Shown here: positions 42,684 through 54,292 of the stretch, piece after piece
Layout of the letters: every line of letters starts with the position of its first letter
How positions within the stretch are numbered: the first letter of the stretch is position 1
NCBI GenBank assembly: GCA_020726505.1
Contig: JAHLEZ010000011.1
Location: 1,798,001 to 1,862,000, forward strand
Source of the DNA: Leptodontidium sp. MPI-SDFR-AT-0119
Lineage: Eukaryota > Ascomycota > Leotiomycetes > Helotiales > Leptodontidiaceae
Direction of reading: 5' to 3'
Length of the DNA: 64,000 nt
Notes under the pieces: model-generated
What the model was told of the DNA's origin: nothing
Seen by the model: the letters and a program-made list of their open reading frames with translations, nothing else
Databases searched by the model: none
Position numbers and translations under genes: made by a program

Positions 42684-44810
42684 GTTGAAGGTTGATAGGT
42701 TGTTTGGTTGTTTTTGGAAGTGTGTAGAAGCTTTTGAAGATTGTAGTGTTCAAGAGTTGAAGATGTGAGTGTTGATGTAGAAAGGAAAAGACTTCTTGGG
42801 TGTGCAGGAGGAGGTCTTATATATCAAATTCCGAGCCTCCTTTTCCTCACCTCACCTCACCTTACTCAGTCTCGGCTTTGCAGAAACCTGTTTTTCAATT
42901 CCGTTACTTCACTGCATCATAAAGTCAAACTTCCCCATATGAATAGCGTGCTTCATCAAATCACAATCAATCCTATCCCTCGCTTAGCCTCCCTCATCAT
43001 CATCATCACAAAGGTACACATACACAAAGACAAGGAAGGAAATCTCTTCCACGAACGTTCCCTCCCTTTTCGTCATAACCCCATAACATACCTTGCCCCT
43101 CATGTCCCAACCCCGCAGATCCCATGTCGTTGTGTCAGCCTGCTGTGTCCCAATTCCTTCTCGCCTGCCATCACCTGCCCAGTTCTTGTGCGGCAGCCAA
43201 GCTTAGCTAATTTACTCCATACAACATAATTGGCTAGAATTCTCCGCCGAGACCTTAAAGCCTCATTCCCAGGCTCGATGCTTGGTCCATGGGAGTTTCA
43301 GTGGAGATGCGGGAGACATGACAGCACTTCCCGTCCCAGGGTCAACGAGTCAACAAGCTCAAACTTGACTATCGTCATAGGGCGGGGCAGAGAGGGTCCA
43401 CCTCCTGTGGCTGAACGTCATAGCCGCAAGCATGTGGCTGCTCTATCGACCAATAATATCCTGCTAATGTCCAGATGATCTGCGAATCAAGGATACATGT
43501 GGCTGGTTAGAGTGAAACGCCACATCCGGAACTCCACTTATTCTTCGCTTCCACGAGATGTGGCGGTGCGGGGTAAGTTTACAGGAACCTTCGAAGCTGC
43601 ATCGTCATCCAATGGACAATCAGGAATATTGGATATTGGCATTGACTGGCCTGGCCTGGGCTGGAATCCGGGTTATGAATAGCCTTAACACGCAGGATGC
43701 AAGCAAGAACTTGCTTCCTTGTTGTCCTACACGCACAACCGTTTCAGAGCCGCTCACTTGCATTTACTTATGATGTCAGCCAGATGACGTCGAAGGGTTT
43801 TGTCTATCGACCGGAGTCTGGATTCCTTGTGGACCAACCGCTTGTCTTGGAAGCTTATTTTTGCTGGTCACGTTCGCTTTGTTTACTTCACTATTTGATC
43901 ATGTTTGGTGTCATACAATTCCGCCATTTTCGCATGATATACGTGTACCTCATGCCAGGTTTACCAAGGTGTTGGATCGAACACATCCTTGTGTTTCTTT
44001 GGAACACCTGTAACAGATCTGTAGGAAGCTTCATCATTCATCCCGGGCCTAGACCGATGCCCAGAGCTTGCTCCATTGCCAACTTTGAAGGCGTGATCCA
44101 GACCATACCCGCATCCTATCACATCCACCTGCATGTACGGAGTTTCCCATACAGTAAGCCTCCCCACTTCCCACAACCCCATTTCAAGATTTAAAACTGG
44201 ACCATGGCATTCTTGATTCTTCCATATGAATCTATCAGAAAGTCCATCATGCTTGCCAAATCCTCTCGGCAATAGATCAAGGAAATCGTAAGTTATTGAT
44301 CCGTTTTTAATTCGGGTATTCATGCGCCTGTATCCAACTCTCGATTTGTTGTTATTTCTTATTAATTTGATTTCCACTTAATTGCATCACGGTGAAGAAT
44401 TTATCCATCTATTGGATCTTGACACGGGATGATGAATGCAGCAGGAACCTAGGCAGGCAGGAGCAGATGACCCCGTGCCACCGAAGCGATTTGCAGAGGT
44501 GAAGAAAGGAATACCCTCGTCGTGTTTTGAAAGTTAGCTCACTCTTGCTCTCCATCTCACTCTTTCTCTTGCTCATGAGAGTGATCAAAACAGTTGCACG
44601 TTTTTAAATTTTCGTTCCATTTTGTTTTTCTCATTTGATTTCTTTGTTTCTTAGTACTTTATATCGCCGTGGCGTGGGTAATCAAAACTTATGGAGATCA
44701 AGCGAACCTCCTCAGGCAACTCCTGTCATACAGCCTAACTGTAGATATGTTTTCTCTCTAAATGCTTTTCTTGTGTTGTTGTTTAGAGTCTCTAGTGGTA
44801 GATTTAAGAC
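42684..44810. other. Long intergenic region before the transposon
   Basis: 2.1 kb. It includes the repeat-protein promoter (pyrimidine-rich, CTCACCTCACCTCACC near 42850) and several unsupported frames, the longest 138-165 codons near 43700-44380 on both strands, with no recognisable content. Confidence 0.4.
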
Positions 44811-44812
44811 TA

Positions 44813-44905
44813 CTCGTCGGTTTCCTGACTTTTTTTGGAAAATTACCGACCTGCTGGCGCAGGTCGGAACCACCAACTTCGACATACTAGCAACTTCGAC
44901 ACGAC
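44813..44905 (+). repeat. Left terminal inverted repeat of the transposon
   Basis: 93 bp starting CTCGTCGGTTTCCTGAC. It contains an internal palindrome (CCGACCTG - 6 nt - CAGGTCGG at 44846-44867) and two direct copies of AACTTCGACA near its inner end. Matches 48228-48320 in reverse complement except for one CTAG/CCAG difference. Confidence 0.95.
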
Positions 44906-45313
44906 CTTTTCGGCTTATTTAATTACTTTAAAAATCCAATTCTAGCTCGTTTGACTTGATTTTTTGATAGAAAAATGCGCCGTAACTGAAAGTATAATTA
45001 CCACACTAGTGCATTAGGGCTAGGGCTAGTCAATTATGCGTTGTTTTAAACTGAATATAGGTTTCGGGTGCAGATTTGGCAGGTCTTGGCACCTCGACAC
45101 GTCCCGCAGTTCATTGACAGGGGTGCAAATCGCGTCCGGATTTCCCCTCTTACACGTAAAAACTCGATTTATCCTACCTATATATATACGATTCAATCCA
45201 GACTACGAATTACGCCCATTATAGTCAAATCTACGCCTTAAATTAAGCATAGAGGGTCTAAGAAGAGCAAGAAGAAGTCTCTATTAGATGCTAGGATTAC
45301 TCGCATACGAAAG

Positions 45314-47822
45314 ATGCCTAAATACAAGACCCCCGCCTATATAAGCCAGAAAGCTAAGATTCAGGCTACTTTGGCGGCATATAAGAACCCCGAGGACACC
45401 GATATTACTAGTCTACGTATTACCGCTAGCGTTTTCCGTGGAGGTAGCTACTCTACGTTAAATAGTCGTTACAAGAAGAGCGATATTTCTAAGACGTTAA
45501 CTAAAAATAAGGGTTACAATAAGAAGTTAAATAAGGCTCAAGAGGCGTCTCTAATATAGTATATTAATACTACTATTAAGAGAGGCTTTCCTATAAGATA
45601 TAATATGATTATTGCCGCTACAACTATAATATTAAGTCTCTCTATAGAAATATTCCAGCGAATTGGATAGAATTAGGCCAAAAGATAGGTAGACAAAATA
45701 GACGTTACTAGCCGATATTATACTTTACGGACTACTCTAATAGACCAAAAGCGTAAAGATTATATAACGATTAAAAATATTACTAGTTACTTTGAGAAGT
45801 TAGCTGCGGTAATAGCTAAATACTTAATACATTAAAAAGATATCTTCAATATGGACAAAATTAGCTTTAGGGTCGGGTACATTAATAACACAACGGTTAT
45901 TACGCACAAGAACATCCGTAAAGTACGTTTTCTCACTAAAAAACAACTTATCTTAATGACTAAGTGCGTACTGACTGTTTTAGGTCTTTACACGTGACCT
46001 AGTCGACCGCGAGTCTGTGTCAGTCATTGAGTATATCTCTACGGCTAGTTATACTATTAATTGTTATATTATTATACTGGGGGCTGTCTACTTAGAGAAG
46101 ATGTTTAACAACAACTTACTACTAGGCACAAAGATCTCTTGTAGTAAAAAGGGGTACTCAAGTGACGAGCTCGTATTAGAGTGGCTTAAACACTTTAACT
46201 AACAAACTAAAGGCCGCTAATAAGGCCAGTGGCGTCTCTTGATATTTAATAGCTATAGTAGTCATATAACTTATGAGTTTATCTCTAGGTGTGAGTAACT
46301 AAAGATTATACCTTTCTATTTAATTACTTACTTAACATATACTATATAACTACTCGACGTTACTTGTTTCTAGTCTGAAAAGTATTGGCATGGCCGAGTA
46401 ATTAAAGATAGAATTAGAGACGGTTACAACTCCTTCACTAAATACACCTTTCTTTAATGCCTTAATTAGATCAGAGCCAAAACCTTCAAGAAAGAGACAA
46501 TTTAGTTAGCCTTTAGGCGCACCGGCATATGGCTATTAAACCTGGATGTCATTATCACAGCTTTTAAGCTTACTTAGGATACTTAAATAGGCGGTAAAGA
46601 TATAGGCGGACGGGTGTATAACTATACCCCGGGCAATCTAGCCACGGCAATTAATGTCCTTATATCTAACGAGTATATACTACGCTAGATACTAACTAAT
46701 AACGAATTCTAAGAGGCCGAGACTACGTCAGACGAAGAATACGACTATATTCCGTGGATTTAAGATAATAGAGCTTTTGATAATGAGCCAGAGGATAGAA
46801 TGGAGTTCCCACAGCTCCCACGTGACGGAGATGTTAATATTATAATAGATTTAATAGCTCTATTAGTAAGCTCTTATATTGACGAATTACTAGACGTAGT
46901 GGCGACTCTAGAGTAACCTTTATAGCTTAGAGGTCTAAAAGATTACGGGAATTATAGGCTCGAAGGTACAGCGGAAGATCCACGTTAGTACAGAAAAACG
47001 CCATTTTTTAGTACCTTATATAAAGTTAAAGGAATTAATATACACGCCGAATTTCTTGACACTTACGAAAATATATTATTGTTATTATTAAGGCGTCTCT
47101 CTAATAAGAAGTTCCGTAAAGGTAGTACAGTTAATACTATTATGGCCGACGCCGCGCGCTAAGAGCTCACTTCTATAGTTCCAAACAGTACTTAGGGAAG
47201 CAATTCCCTTGTACTAAATGACGAAGATAGTACTAAGAGAATGAAACCTTGCGGTGGGGGCCGCGTAATCTCCTCTAGAGAAGGGTTACGAATTATCAGC
47301 GAGAGGAATAATACTGCCTAGGAGTCTAAACTTACGAAGCTTCAAAGAGAGGCGAATATTACTAGAAATATATTAAAGTTAAAAGAGGAAAGAGTTGCCA
47401 AAGCTCTAGCTCGACAGCGAAAAAGAGAGGAGAAAGAAACTATAAAGGTTCAAAAGAGAACGGAAAAGGCACGCATCTAAAAAGAGAAAGTTTAGGCTAA
47501 AATATAACATAAACTTGACAAAGCTATAAAGTTACAAGCGTTAATTAGTACTAGAAAGAAGCCTAAAGGTCGGAAATCGACTACAATTAAAGAGGAAGAG
47601 GCCATATAACAAGAGCCTGTAGTTATAGCCGCATCCCAAAGACTAATTCGCGCCAGGAGACTAACACAAAAAGCGATTAAGATACTTAGCGACGACGAGT
47701 AAGAAGATGGCAGTGATATTAAGAGCCCCCTAGAGTCAGATTTGTTTACTAATTCCGATTCTGACGTCAATTTAAGTAATAATAGTGGTGGTGGACCTGT
47801 AGATTACAATGATTACAATTAA
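45314..47822 (+). pseudogene. Broken pogo/Fot1-type transposase
   Basis: The N-terminal helix-turn-helix region is open from MPKYKTPAYISQK (45314) to a stop at 45557-45559, in the position of a Gln of the family's LNKAQExxLIQYIN motif. Downstream, the DDE domain is recognisable: FNMDKISFRVG, then ITHKNIRK, an apparently intact 61-nt intron 45923-45983, RESVSVIEYIS, GAVYLEKMF, and further on HITYEFIS and LLDVTCF, with many TAG/TAA stops. The Lys/Glu-rich C-terminal part (47280-47822) is also interrupted. Frame is kept through the intron, so decay is mainly by point mutation. No functional protein is possible. Confidence 0.88.
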
Positions 47823-48227
47823 GGGGCATCTGAGTTAGTGTTAGAAGGATTAAATGTTAGATTACATAAGCGAGGACACTAAAACCTATATTTTTAATAC
47901 AACTACTTCTTTTTTGCTACCAAACGTTATGTAATAGTTCTATAAATCTCGGAATCGATTAGAATAAGTCTAATTGATATATCTAGTGGATCTCTTTTAT
48001 CAAAATCTATAAAGGGGCTGAGAAGTTAGACGTAAAAGTTGATATTTTCCGTGTTTTTTACTCCGCGAGACCCCAAATTCTCGCTTAGTCTATTTAATTA
48101 CAACATATAACGTGAACTAAATAACGTCATCTAAAGTGTGATTTATACAAAATTTTGTTCCGGATTTAATGGTCCAACTTTTAAGTCGATCGTATTAGTA
48201 GTAAAAAAGTTATTCCTTGATTAAGTC

Positions 48228-48320
48228 GTCGTGTCGAAGTTGCTGGTATGTCGAAGTTGGTGGTTCCGACCTGCGCCAGCAGGTCGGTAATTTTCCAAAA
48301 AAAGTCAGGAAACCGACGAG
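48228..48320 (-). repeat. Right terminal inverted repeat of the transposon
   Basis: Reverse complement of the left repeat over 93 bp with one mismatch. The same internal palindrome and double AACTTCGACA motif are present. Homology ends sharply at the inner boundary. Confidence 0.95.
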
Positions 48321-48322
48321 TA

Positions 48323-49115
48323 CTATTCGTGGACGAGGTGAGTGTGAAATGGTTTGAAGCGAGGCCGCTGCTGGTATTCACTGGTTCGGCCTTGTCAAAC
48401 CAATCGCACCTTGGCTGTACAGTCGTGCACTCAGCACTCTTTACATTCCAATCTGTCCGAGGCGTCGTATAACATAGTGTATCAGAGGCCGTGAGCAGGC
48501 TTCGTCTCTCGTTGCTCTGCGATGCATAGAGATGGGTCCTCGGTCCCCCTCGCCTTGAGGTTCGTCATCGTTCTGCGATTCAACTACGGATTGTGTGTGC
48601 AACGCTTGGTTCTAGCGAGTTCTCGGCTCATGCCTCTTTGAATACTTCCTCATTGCTGCTAATTGTGATGATGACAAACGACCTTGGGCAACGCCCGGAG
48701 GACCTGCAGCATATTTAAGTTGTGAAAACCCCCCCCTTTTTATCATCGAAGTCACCCCTGATGTTCAGCTTTCTTGTAAAGCTATAGAATGATGATTTAA
48801 TTACTTCAAGTTTTGGCTTACCTTAAATCCAAGCATTTTTCTACCGAAGCGCTGTCGTATCTTCGGAAACGAAAATGATGGATTTGGAATTTCTGCAGCT
48901 CTTTATTTGAAAGCACCTGCCGTGGGAATTTAGTGGCTGACGGCTTCTTCAATTATTCCGTGGACTCTGCACGATTCAATTGGAAAAGATTTCAGTACAG
49001 CAAAAACATACTTTGAGCCTGCCGTTAATCTCGATAGAAAATATCGCCTGGTGGAGTGCGACATATTATTGCTTTATGTATGCAAGACCTGTAGACTCTT
49101 CATTTCATTTGAAAT
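48323..49115. other. Intergenic region between transposon and catabolic genes
   Basis: 793 bp of normal base composition. No gene is supported. It lies downstream of the acetoacetyl-CoA synthetase gene. Confidence 0.4.
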
Positions 49116-51478
49116 CTACAACTTGCTACTAAGCATAACAAACTTCTCTATTTCGACAAATTTGTGATAGAAATCCAGACAGTTGGGGTTTAACAAGGTC
49201 CCACTAGGCTTCACAAAGGTACCTGAGATAATCTGTTTCACCGGTTGCTCGACTTTCTTCAAATTCACAGTCGTCTAAAATGTTATATGAACGGATTTCT
49301 CAAGTATGTGCCAGAGAGGTAACTTACCGGAATCTCAGGTGTCTCAAAGACGTATTTAGGCACATGCCTTACGCTCAGGTTCTTTTTGATGCTTGTCTTG
49401 ATCTCGGTGATCAATTTCGGAGAAAGCTTATGTCCCGGTTTCATCATTAGAAATAGTACCACACTTTCATCGCTATCTTGGGGTCGCCGCTGTCCCACGC
49501 AAATGCTGTCCGCCACTTTGTCTGCGAACTCAGCCTCCAAGATGCTGTAGATCTCTGAAGAGCCGAATCGGATACCAGACGGATTCAACACCCCATCCGA
49601 ACGACCCAAGCAGATCAGCCCTCGAGTTTTTGGATGTTTCATCACGAAATCGCCTTGCACCCAAATATTGTCAAATCGGCCGAAATATGCGTCGAAGTAT
49701 AACGTCGCGCCATTATCTCCCCAGAACTTGACTGGCATGTTAGGAAACGGCTTTGGAAAGACCAGTTCGCCAGGCTCGCCATCGGGTAGTGGTGATCCAA
49801 CTACACCAATTCCACCTGCTGGAAGTGAATCATAAACTGCAATAGGGGTCCCGAGGGCAGGCCCCTGGCATCCACCAACATACACGGGTGTCATTGGATT
49901 TTCCAGAGCCCAAAATCCTGCCACGTCAGTCGCTCCTCCACAGTTCGCCAGCTGGGTAGTTGCTGGAAATCCAACATCGTAGAACCACTCAAAGAGCCGA
50001 TCAGATAGGACCATGCCTGTTGAGGTGACAACTTGTAAAGTGGACAAGTTGGTCACTTCCCGGGGTGCGGTATTATTTCTTTGCAGTTCAAACATGTATC
50101 GCGGAGAGATACCCAAGAACGTAACACTAATAGTCGTCAGTGATCTTAGATCTCATCATTTGTTGATAAGATCTCACCCCTGATCGCCGACAAGCTGAAT
50201 GAAAGTCTCGAGATCTGGTTTGAATGGCGAGCCGTCATAAAGGATAACTCTTGCGCCGAGCAGAAGCGAGAGTATCGAATTCGGATACATGGCCCAGCCA
50301 GTCTCGTCGGTCTTTAGCATACCCAAACGATTCCATGAAAAAGTGGGTGATCGTGACTCACGGTAGTATATTGTAGACAAACGCTACTTGGTCCAATACC
50401 ATGATGAAGATGTCCCTCTTTTTTTGTAGTGAGGATGATTCCCTGAGTAATCCCAAGTCAGGAACGCGCTCAACAAGGACGGCGGCAGCAACTCACCCCC
50501 GTGGAGTGCACGATGCACTTTGGCTTCCCGGTCGTGCCTGATGAAAAACCTAGCGCAACTGGATCCCCGAAATCCATCTGTGCAAACCTCAAATTCTCGG
50601 TTTCGCAGCAGGACTGAAACTGCTCAAAAGTCTGCGAACGAGGTATTTCCGCAAGATCCAACACAGTGCCAAATCTTGCCTGTACAACTATTCCTGTGAA
50701 AGAATCTACACTGCTCAATTCTTGGACTATCTCTTTCATTTTGCAACGGAGGTCGACCTGTTTGCCGTTATAGATGGCGGCATCATCCATGAAGAGAATT
50801 TTGGGCTGTACTTGAAGCAGACGATCCATAATACCTTTAACGCCCATATCCGTGCTACTTGAGGTGAAAAGTGCTCCAAGACTCGTCGTGGCCAAGAACA
50901 CCATCAACGTGTCCACACAGTTGCTTGCCACTGCAGCGACTCTATCACCCCGGCCAATACCTTTCACTCTCATTGCACTGGCCAAGCGTCCTACGCCCTT
51001 TCTGAGTTCGCCCCAAGTCACATGTCGGATTTCCGTTGCGCCTTCACGCACCTCCGTCACAGCGACTTTTTTGTCTTCCTTCCCTATGGTTGATTCTCTA
51101 CCGTCTGGTGCACGAGTGTACAGGATATTCTCTGCTAGATTGAGACGCACGCCACGGAACCAGCTTGGCACGGAGTCCATTCGTGCTGACTTGTCTACCA
51201 CGTCGTTATAGGAACCGATGTGGATGATGGAGAGCTCCTCCCATACGTCGCTCCAGAACGAGGACGTCTCGGCAATCGAGTAATCATACAATTCTTCAAA
51301 GCTCTTTTATTGAGAGGCAAAGATCAGTTTTATGCATCCAACAGTTGAAGCAACTGGTGAACGTTACCTTTAAACTCAACCCGTGTTTCCTGTTGATAGT
51401 CTCCATGAATTGCCACATGCTCGTATTACGTGGTGTAGGATGCCTCCATAACTCTCTAGGCATACTGTGGGCCCCCAT
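49116..51478 (-). CDS. Acetoacetyl-CoA synthetase (acyl-adenylate-forming enzyme)
   Basis: Six exons: 51478-51368, 51303-50497, 50442-50362, 50302-50178, 50126-49328, 49274-49116, giving 693 residues, the usual length. It starts with MGAHSMPRELWRHPTP. ANL-superfamily motifs are present: SSGTTGKPKCIVHSTGG (phosphate-binding loop across the second splice), KKEGHLH, YTTTGWAMY (across the third), GDQGVTFLGISPRY (across the fourth), and VVTSTGMVLSDRLFEWFYD. The C-terminal domain holds LICLGRSDGVLNPSGIRFGSSEIY and an RHVPKY end. The enzyme makes acetoacetyl-CoA from acetoacetate, ATP and CoA in the cytosol. Splice choices were made because they restore family motifs in phase. Its position beside ring-cleavage genes suggests it could activate a beta-keto acid product. 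Confidence 0.92.
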
Positions 51479-51808
51479 TATAGCTGCTGGTACTGATTAT
51501 AAAAGAATTCGGATTTTAGAACCGTAGGTATCAAGAAGCATTGTTTGGAAGTGAATAGAGGGCTGGTAAGAAATTATAGGGCGTTCGGAACTGGTGGAAA
51601 CTCTCAGTTCAGTAATCAATCCGATTTGAGTAAGCGAGGTTTGGGGTTCCCCTCACAGATTGATACCTTACTTGGCATATTCAAACTCATTAGCCGAGCT
51701 CCAAGACAAGGCCGCCTTCAATCATGAAGCATCTGGGGATCAGTAATCTCGGGCACCGAATCTACGACCCAAGACTCGGTTTTATTTTATTTTAATAAAA
51801 TAAGAAAA

Positions 51809-52218
51809 TTGCCTCAACACAGCCCACGCAGTTCAACATACATCCTGAATATCCACTTGAGGCTTTTCTTACAACACGGCAACTCTGAGCCATTACCGCC
51901 CGGCTACAAGGTACACTTCGACGCATTGGATGACGAATTGCCCAATTATTTGGAGCCTCCTCTCCAAGGGAAGATTAATCGCACCCTTCCATACCGCGTA
52001 TGAATTAATTTTGGTTCGCTGCCTTTAAACACAACTCAGCTTGTTAATGGCACAACAGGAGCTAGTCTGTCGACGTCAGTAGCTACAACAATTACACAAG
52101 TCAAGAACATCCACATCACAGGGCAAGACACCTATAGCGGGAAACTCAATGAAGAAGGTACATATCACGGAGACTATGAACGCTCATTGATTTGTGGATT
52201 TGTTGGGCATCGTGAAAA
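51809..52218 (+). pseudogene. Possible degraded gene or exon pair, unrecognised
   Basis: A protein-like reading EPLPPGYKVHFDALDDEL then PPLQGKINRTLPYR ends at a GTATGA donor (near 52000). A plausible acceptor (CTCAG, near 52039) leads into another open stretch, LVNGTTGASLSTSVATTI. Just upstream a different frame reads FNIHPEYPLEAFLTTR, which could join the first segment after a one-base shift. No start codon with good context or full-length model can be built, so this may be a truncated relic. No family is recognised. Confidence 0.25.
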
Positions 52219-52220
52219 GA

Positions 52221-52260
52221 AAAAAAACAAAAAAAAACAAAAAAAAACAAAAAAAAACAA
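52221..52260. repeat. A-rich tandem repeat, 10-bp unit x4
   Basis: Four perfect tandem copies of AAAAAAACAA. It lies just downstream (3') of the FAD monooxygenase stop codon on the opposite strand. Confidence 0.95.
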
Positions 52261-52267
52261 GGCATGC

Positions 52268-53582
52268 TCAATGAACGGCACTGATTTGCGCAAACTTGCT
52301 CCTAATGTCAGTTCTCCACTGTTCCGCGTTCTGCTTCTTGACCATATCCATTGCGAGTGAACCTGGAAGGTTCAGGAGACGTACGAAACCGTCCTCGATT
52401 TCCAAGTCATCCGCACTAGATTGTACACGATATTTGTTCTGGGTAGACATCGGGTCGACGAAGTAGCCGAAGACCTGTCGGCGGAGATCGGAGTAGAGCC
52501 ACAGAACTCGATCTGAGCACCCTTCGTTTATAACCATGATCAAAGCATCGGCCACAGCTTCAGCATCGAGGATGCCAGTAGTCAAGCCCATCCCACCAAG
52601 CGGCTGAAGGTTCATGTTAGTAGGGAAGTGGCAGGAAAGACACCGGACTGAGACTTACATTACATAAATGTGCCGCATCTCCTGCCAGCAAGCAGCGCCC
52701 CTTCCTCATAGTTGCCGCAAGTCGCTGGTGTATGTGATAGACGGACTTTTTCTTGATTTCACACACAATAGGCCGCTTTCCCACCATGAGGCTCTCATAA
52801 GATGCCAAGATGTTATCATCTTTCAAAAGCTCTTCGTCGAGGCGGGTGTCCTGATCGTGCACGGCAATGGCATACCTCCAAAGCGACTCTTCACCCAACC
52901 TCGCGGTCGTCAGAGGTATGACAACGCCCCATTTTGTGGGATGGACAACCAGATGGGAACCAATGGGAGCCAGATCGTCGTTTGTCCTCGTGACATCAGT
53001 TGCAATCAATCTTTCTTTCCATGTGTGGCCTGGAAAGCTGATTCCGAGAAGAGATCGCACAGCGGAACGCCCTCCGTCGGTGCCCACAAGCCATTTACCT
53101 TTGGCGAATTTGACCTCGCCACTTCTGATGTCCTTTGCTGAAATAGTCACCAGGTGATCGTCTTGCTCGATGCCCACAAGTTCTCTCCCGTAATGAATCA
53201 CAACCATGCCGGTTGTCATTATCTCCTTCTCCAAGAGCTTTACCATTGTTGACTGAGGCAAGGTGAGTTGTAGATCTCGGATCACAGCGATGTCTCTCCC
53301 ATGTGTCTTGCCGCCTTCGCCGTTGTCGACAGGCGGAGCGCGGAATACCAGACCATCCTGGAAATTGGCCTCTCTCGCGAAAATGTCGTACACGCCGGCT
53401 TTCTTCATCACCTCCAAGTCCGGGCCGTAATGCCCTGCCGCACGAGGGTCACTTTGCAGTTGAGTTGTTTTTTCGAATATCTGGGACCGGATATTTGCAC
53501 GAGCAAGTAACAACGCGGTGAAAAGCCCGACAGGGCCAGCTCCTATGATGAGAACCGTATTGAGGTCGCTGCCGTCGGCCAT
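52268..53582 (-). CDS. FAD-dependent aromatic-ring monooxygenase (PheA/MhpA-like)
   Basis: Exons 53582-52659 and 52603-52268 give 419 residues. An in-frame ATG 33 nt upstream (53615, MSINDLFFTEK) is possible. The FAD-binding motif VLIIGAGPVGLFTALLLARA lies right at the N-terminus. The middle Asp-Gly motif is WLVGTDGGRSAVRS. The second FAD motif GDAAHLCN is joined by splicing to PLGGMGLTTGILDA, which restores the canonical GDAAH...P.GG.G sequence. The intron has a TACTAAC branch site. Class A flavin monooxygenases of this kind hydroxylate phenolic rings using NAD(P)H and O2. It is divergent from the TAXI-like gene. A role as ring hydroxylase in the neighbouring cluster is an inference. Confidence 0.9.
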
Positions 53583-54292
53583 TTTCTCTGTAAAAAACAA
53601 ATCGTTGATCGACAAAGTTCCAACCCTTCAGCAAGGAGGAGGATCACGAGGAAGGACAGGCTTCTGTAGGTTTGAGCGAATGGATCGGGTTGCCTTTGTT
53701 TTGCTCGCTTCCTCGGCCATCGGGCTGCACGATGTTTATCTCTCAGCAGGAGCTTCACGCACGTGGGGTTTGCTCGGTACGTCGTGCCTGGATGTTTACT
53801 GCGGGACTCCACCGATAGTGCACCGAAGCGAAGATTGGCGTACGACAACAAGGTCTGATACTCGACGTGGGGAGGGCACTGGGCGTAACGTGCCGCTCTG
53901 AAAGCGAGTACCCCAGATCAGATCCCGCCCGCCTCCCCGCCACCAGCTGGCAGTGAGTGGGGTACGTGGTAGGTAAAGGAATGTACCTACTGTAGATGCA
54001 GGCCCTACAGCTTCTCCATCCACATCGTGGGGTTTGGTTTTCCGCCCTTGCTCAGCTGCAATGGAGGATTCGATGAGTTGCCGGAGGAGGGCTCGGGGTT
54101 CGGGGAGATCGCGCAAGTGAAGCATCTGGATGCCCCTTCGCAACCTCTCTTCGGTAAAGGAGGTCACGAAGTATATGAAGCAGCCGCTGTCCCTACCTCC
54201 TTGTGTCTGGCTGAAGCCGAGTCTAGTTGTCAAAGATCCCATTCTCCTCAATACACAGGCAGACAGGCAGACAGAGAGACTCGCCTCGCAGC
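53583..54292. promoter_or_regulatory. Divergent intergenic region (FAD monooxygenase / TAXI-like gene)
   Basis: 710 bp between start codons, likely the shared control region of two cluster genes. A short CAGACAGGCAGACAGAGAGA tract at 54258-54277 lies just before the plus-strand start. No defined operator is recognised. Confidence 0.45.

Larger units (their letters stand above)
44811..48322. mobile_element. RIP-degraded Tc1/mariner (pogo/Fot1-like) DNA transposon, complete with both ends
   Basis: The element spans 44813-48320 (3508 bp) and is flanked by TA on both sides (44811-44812, 48321-48322), the Tc1/mariner target duplication. The ends are 93-bp inverted repeats differing at one C/T position. 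The interior is strongly AT-rich compared with the window and codes for a broken pogo-type transposase. C-to-T changes at CpA and the complementary G-to-A changes have turned Gln and Trp codons into TAG/TAA, as expected of RIP. At 3.5 kb it is longer than Fot1 (about 1.9 kb). The extra length corresponds to a Lys/Glu-rich C-terminal region of the transposase. It cannot move by itself. Confidence 0.92.

Noticed and set aside
43697..44377. Frames of 165 (plus) and 138 (minus) codons before the transposon
   Set aside because: They overlap each other, show no family features, and neither has a plausible intron or start context.
53518..53901. Plus-strand 127-codon frame opposite the FAD monooxygenase start
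   Set aside because: Overlaps the real gene's 5' end and promoter and has no recognisable content.
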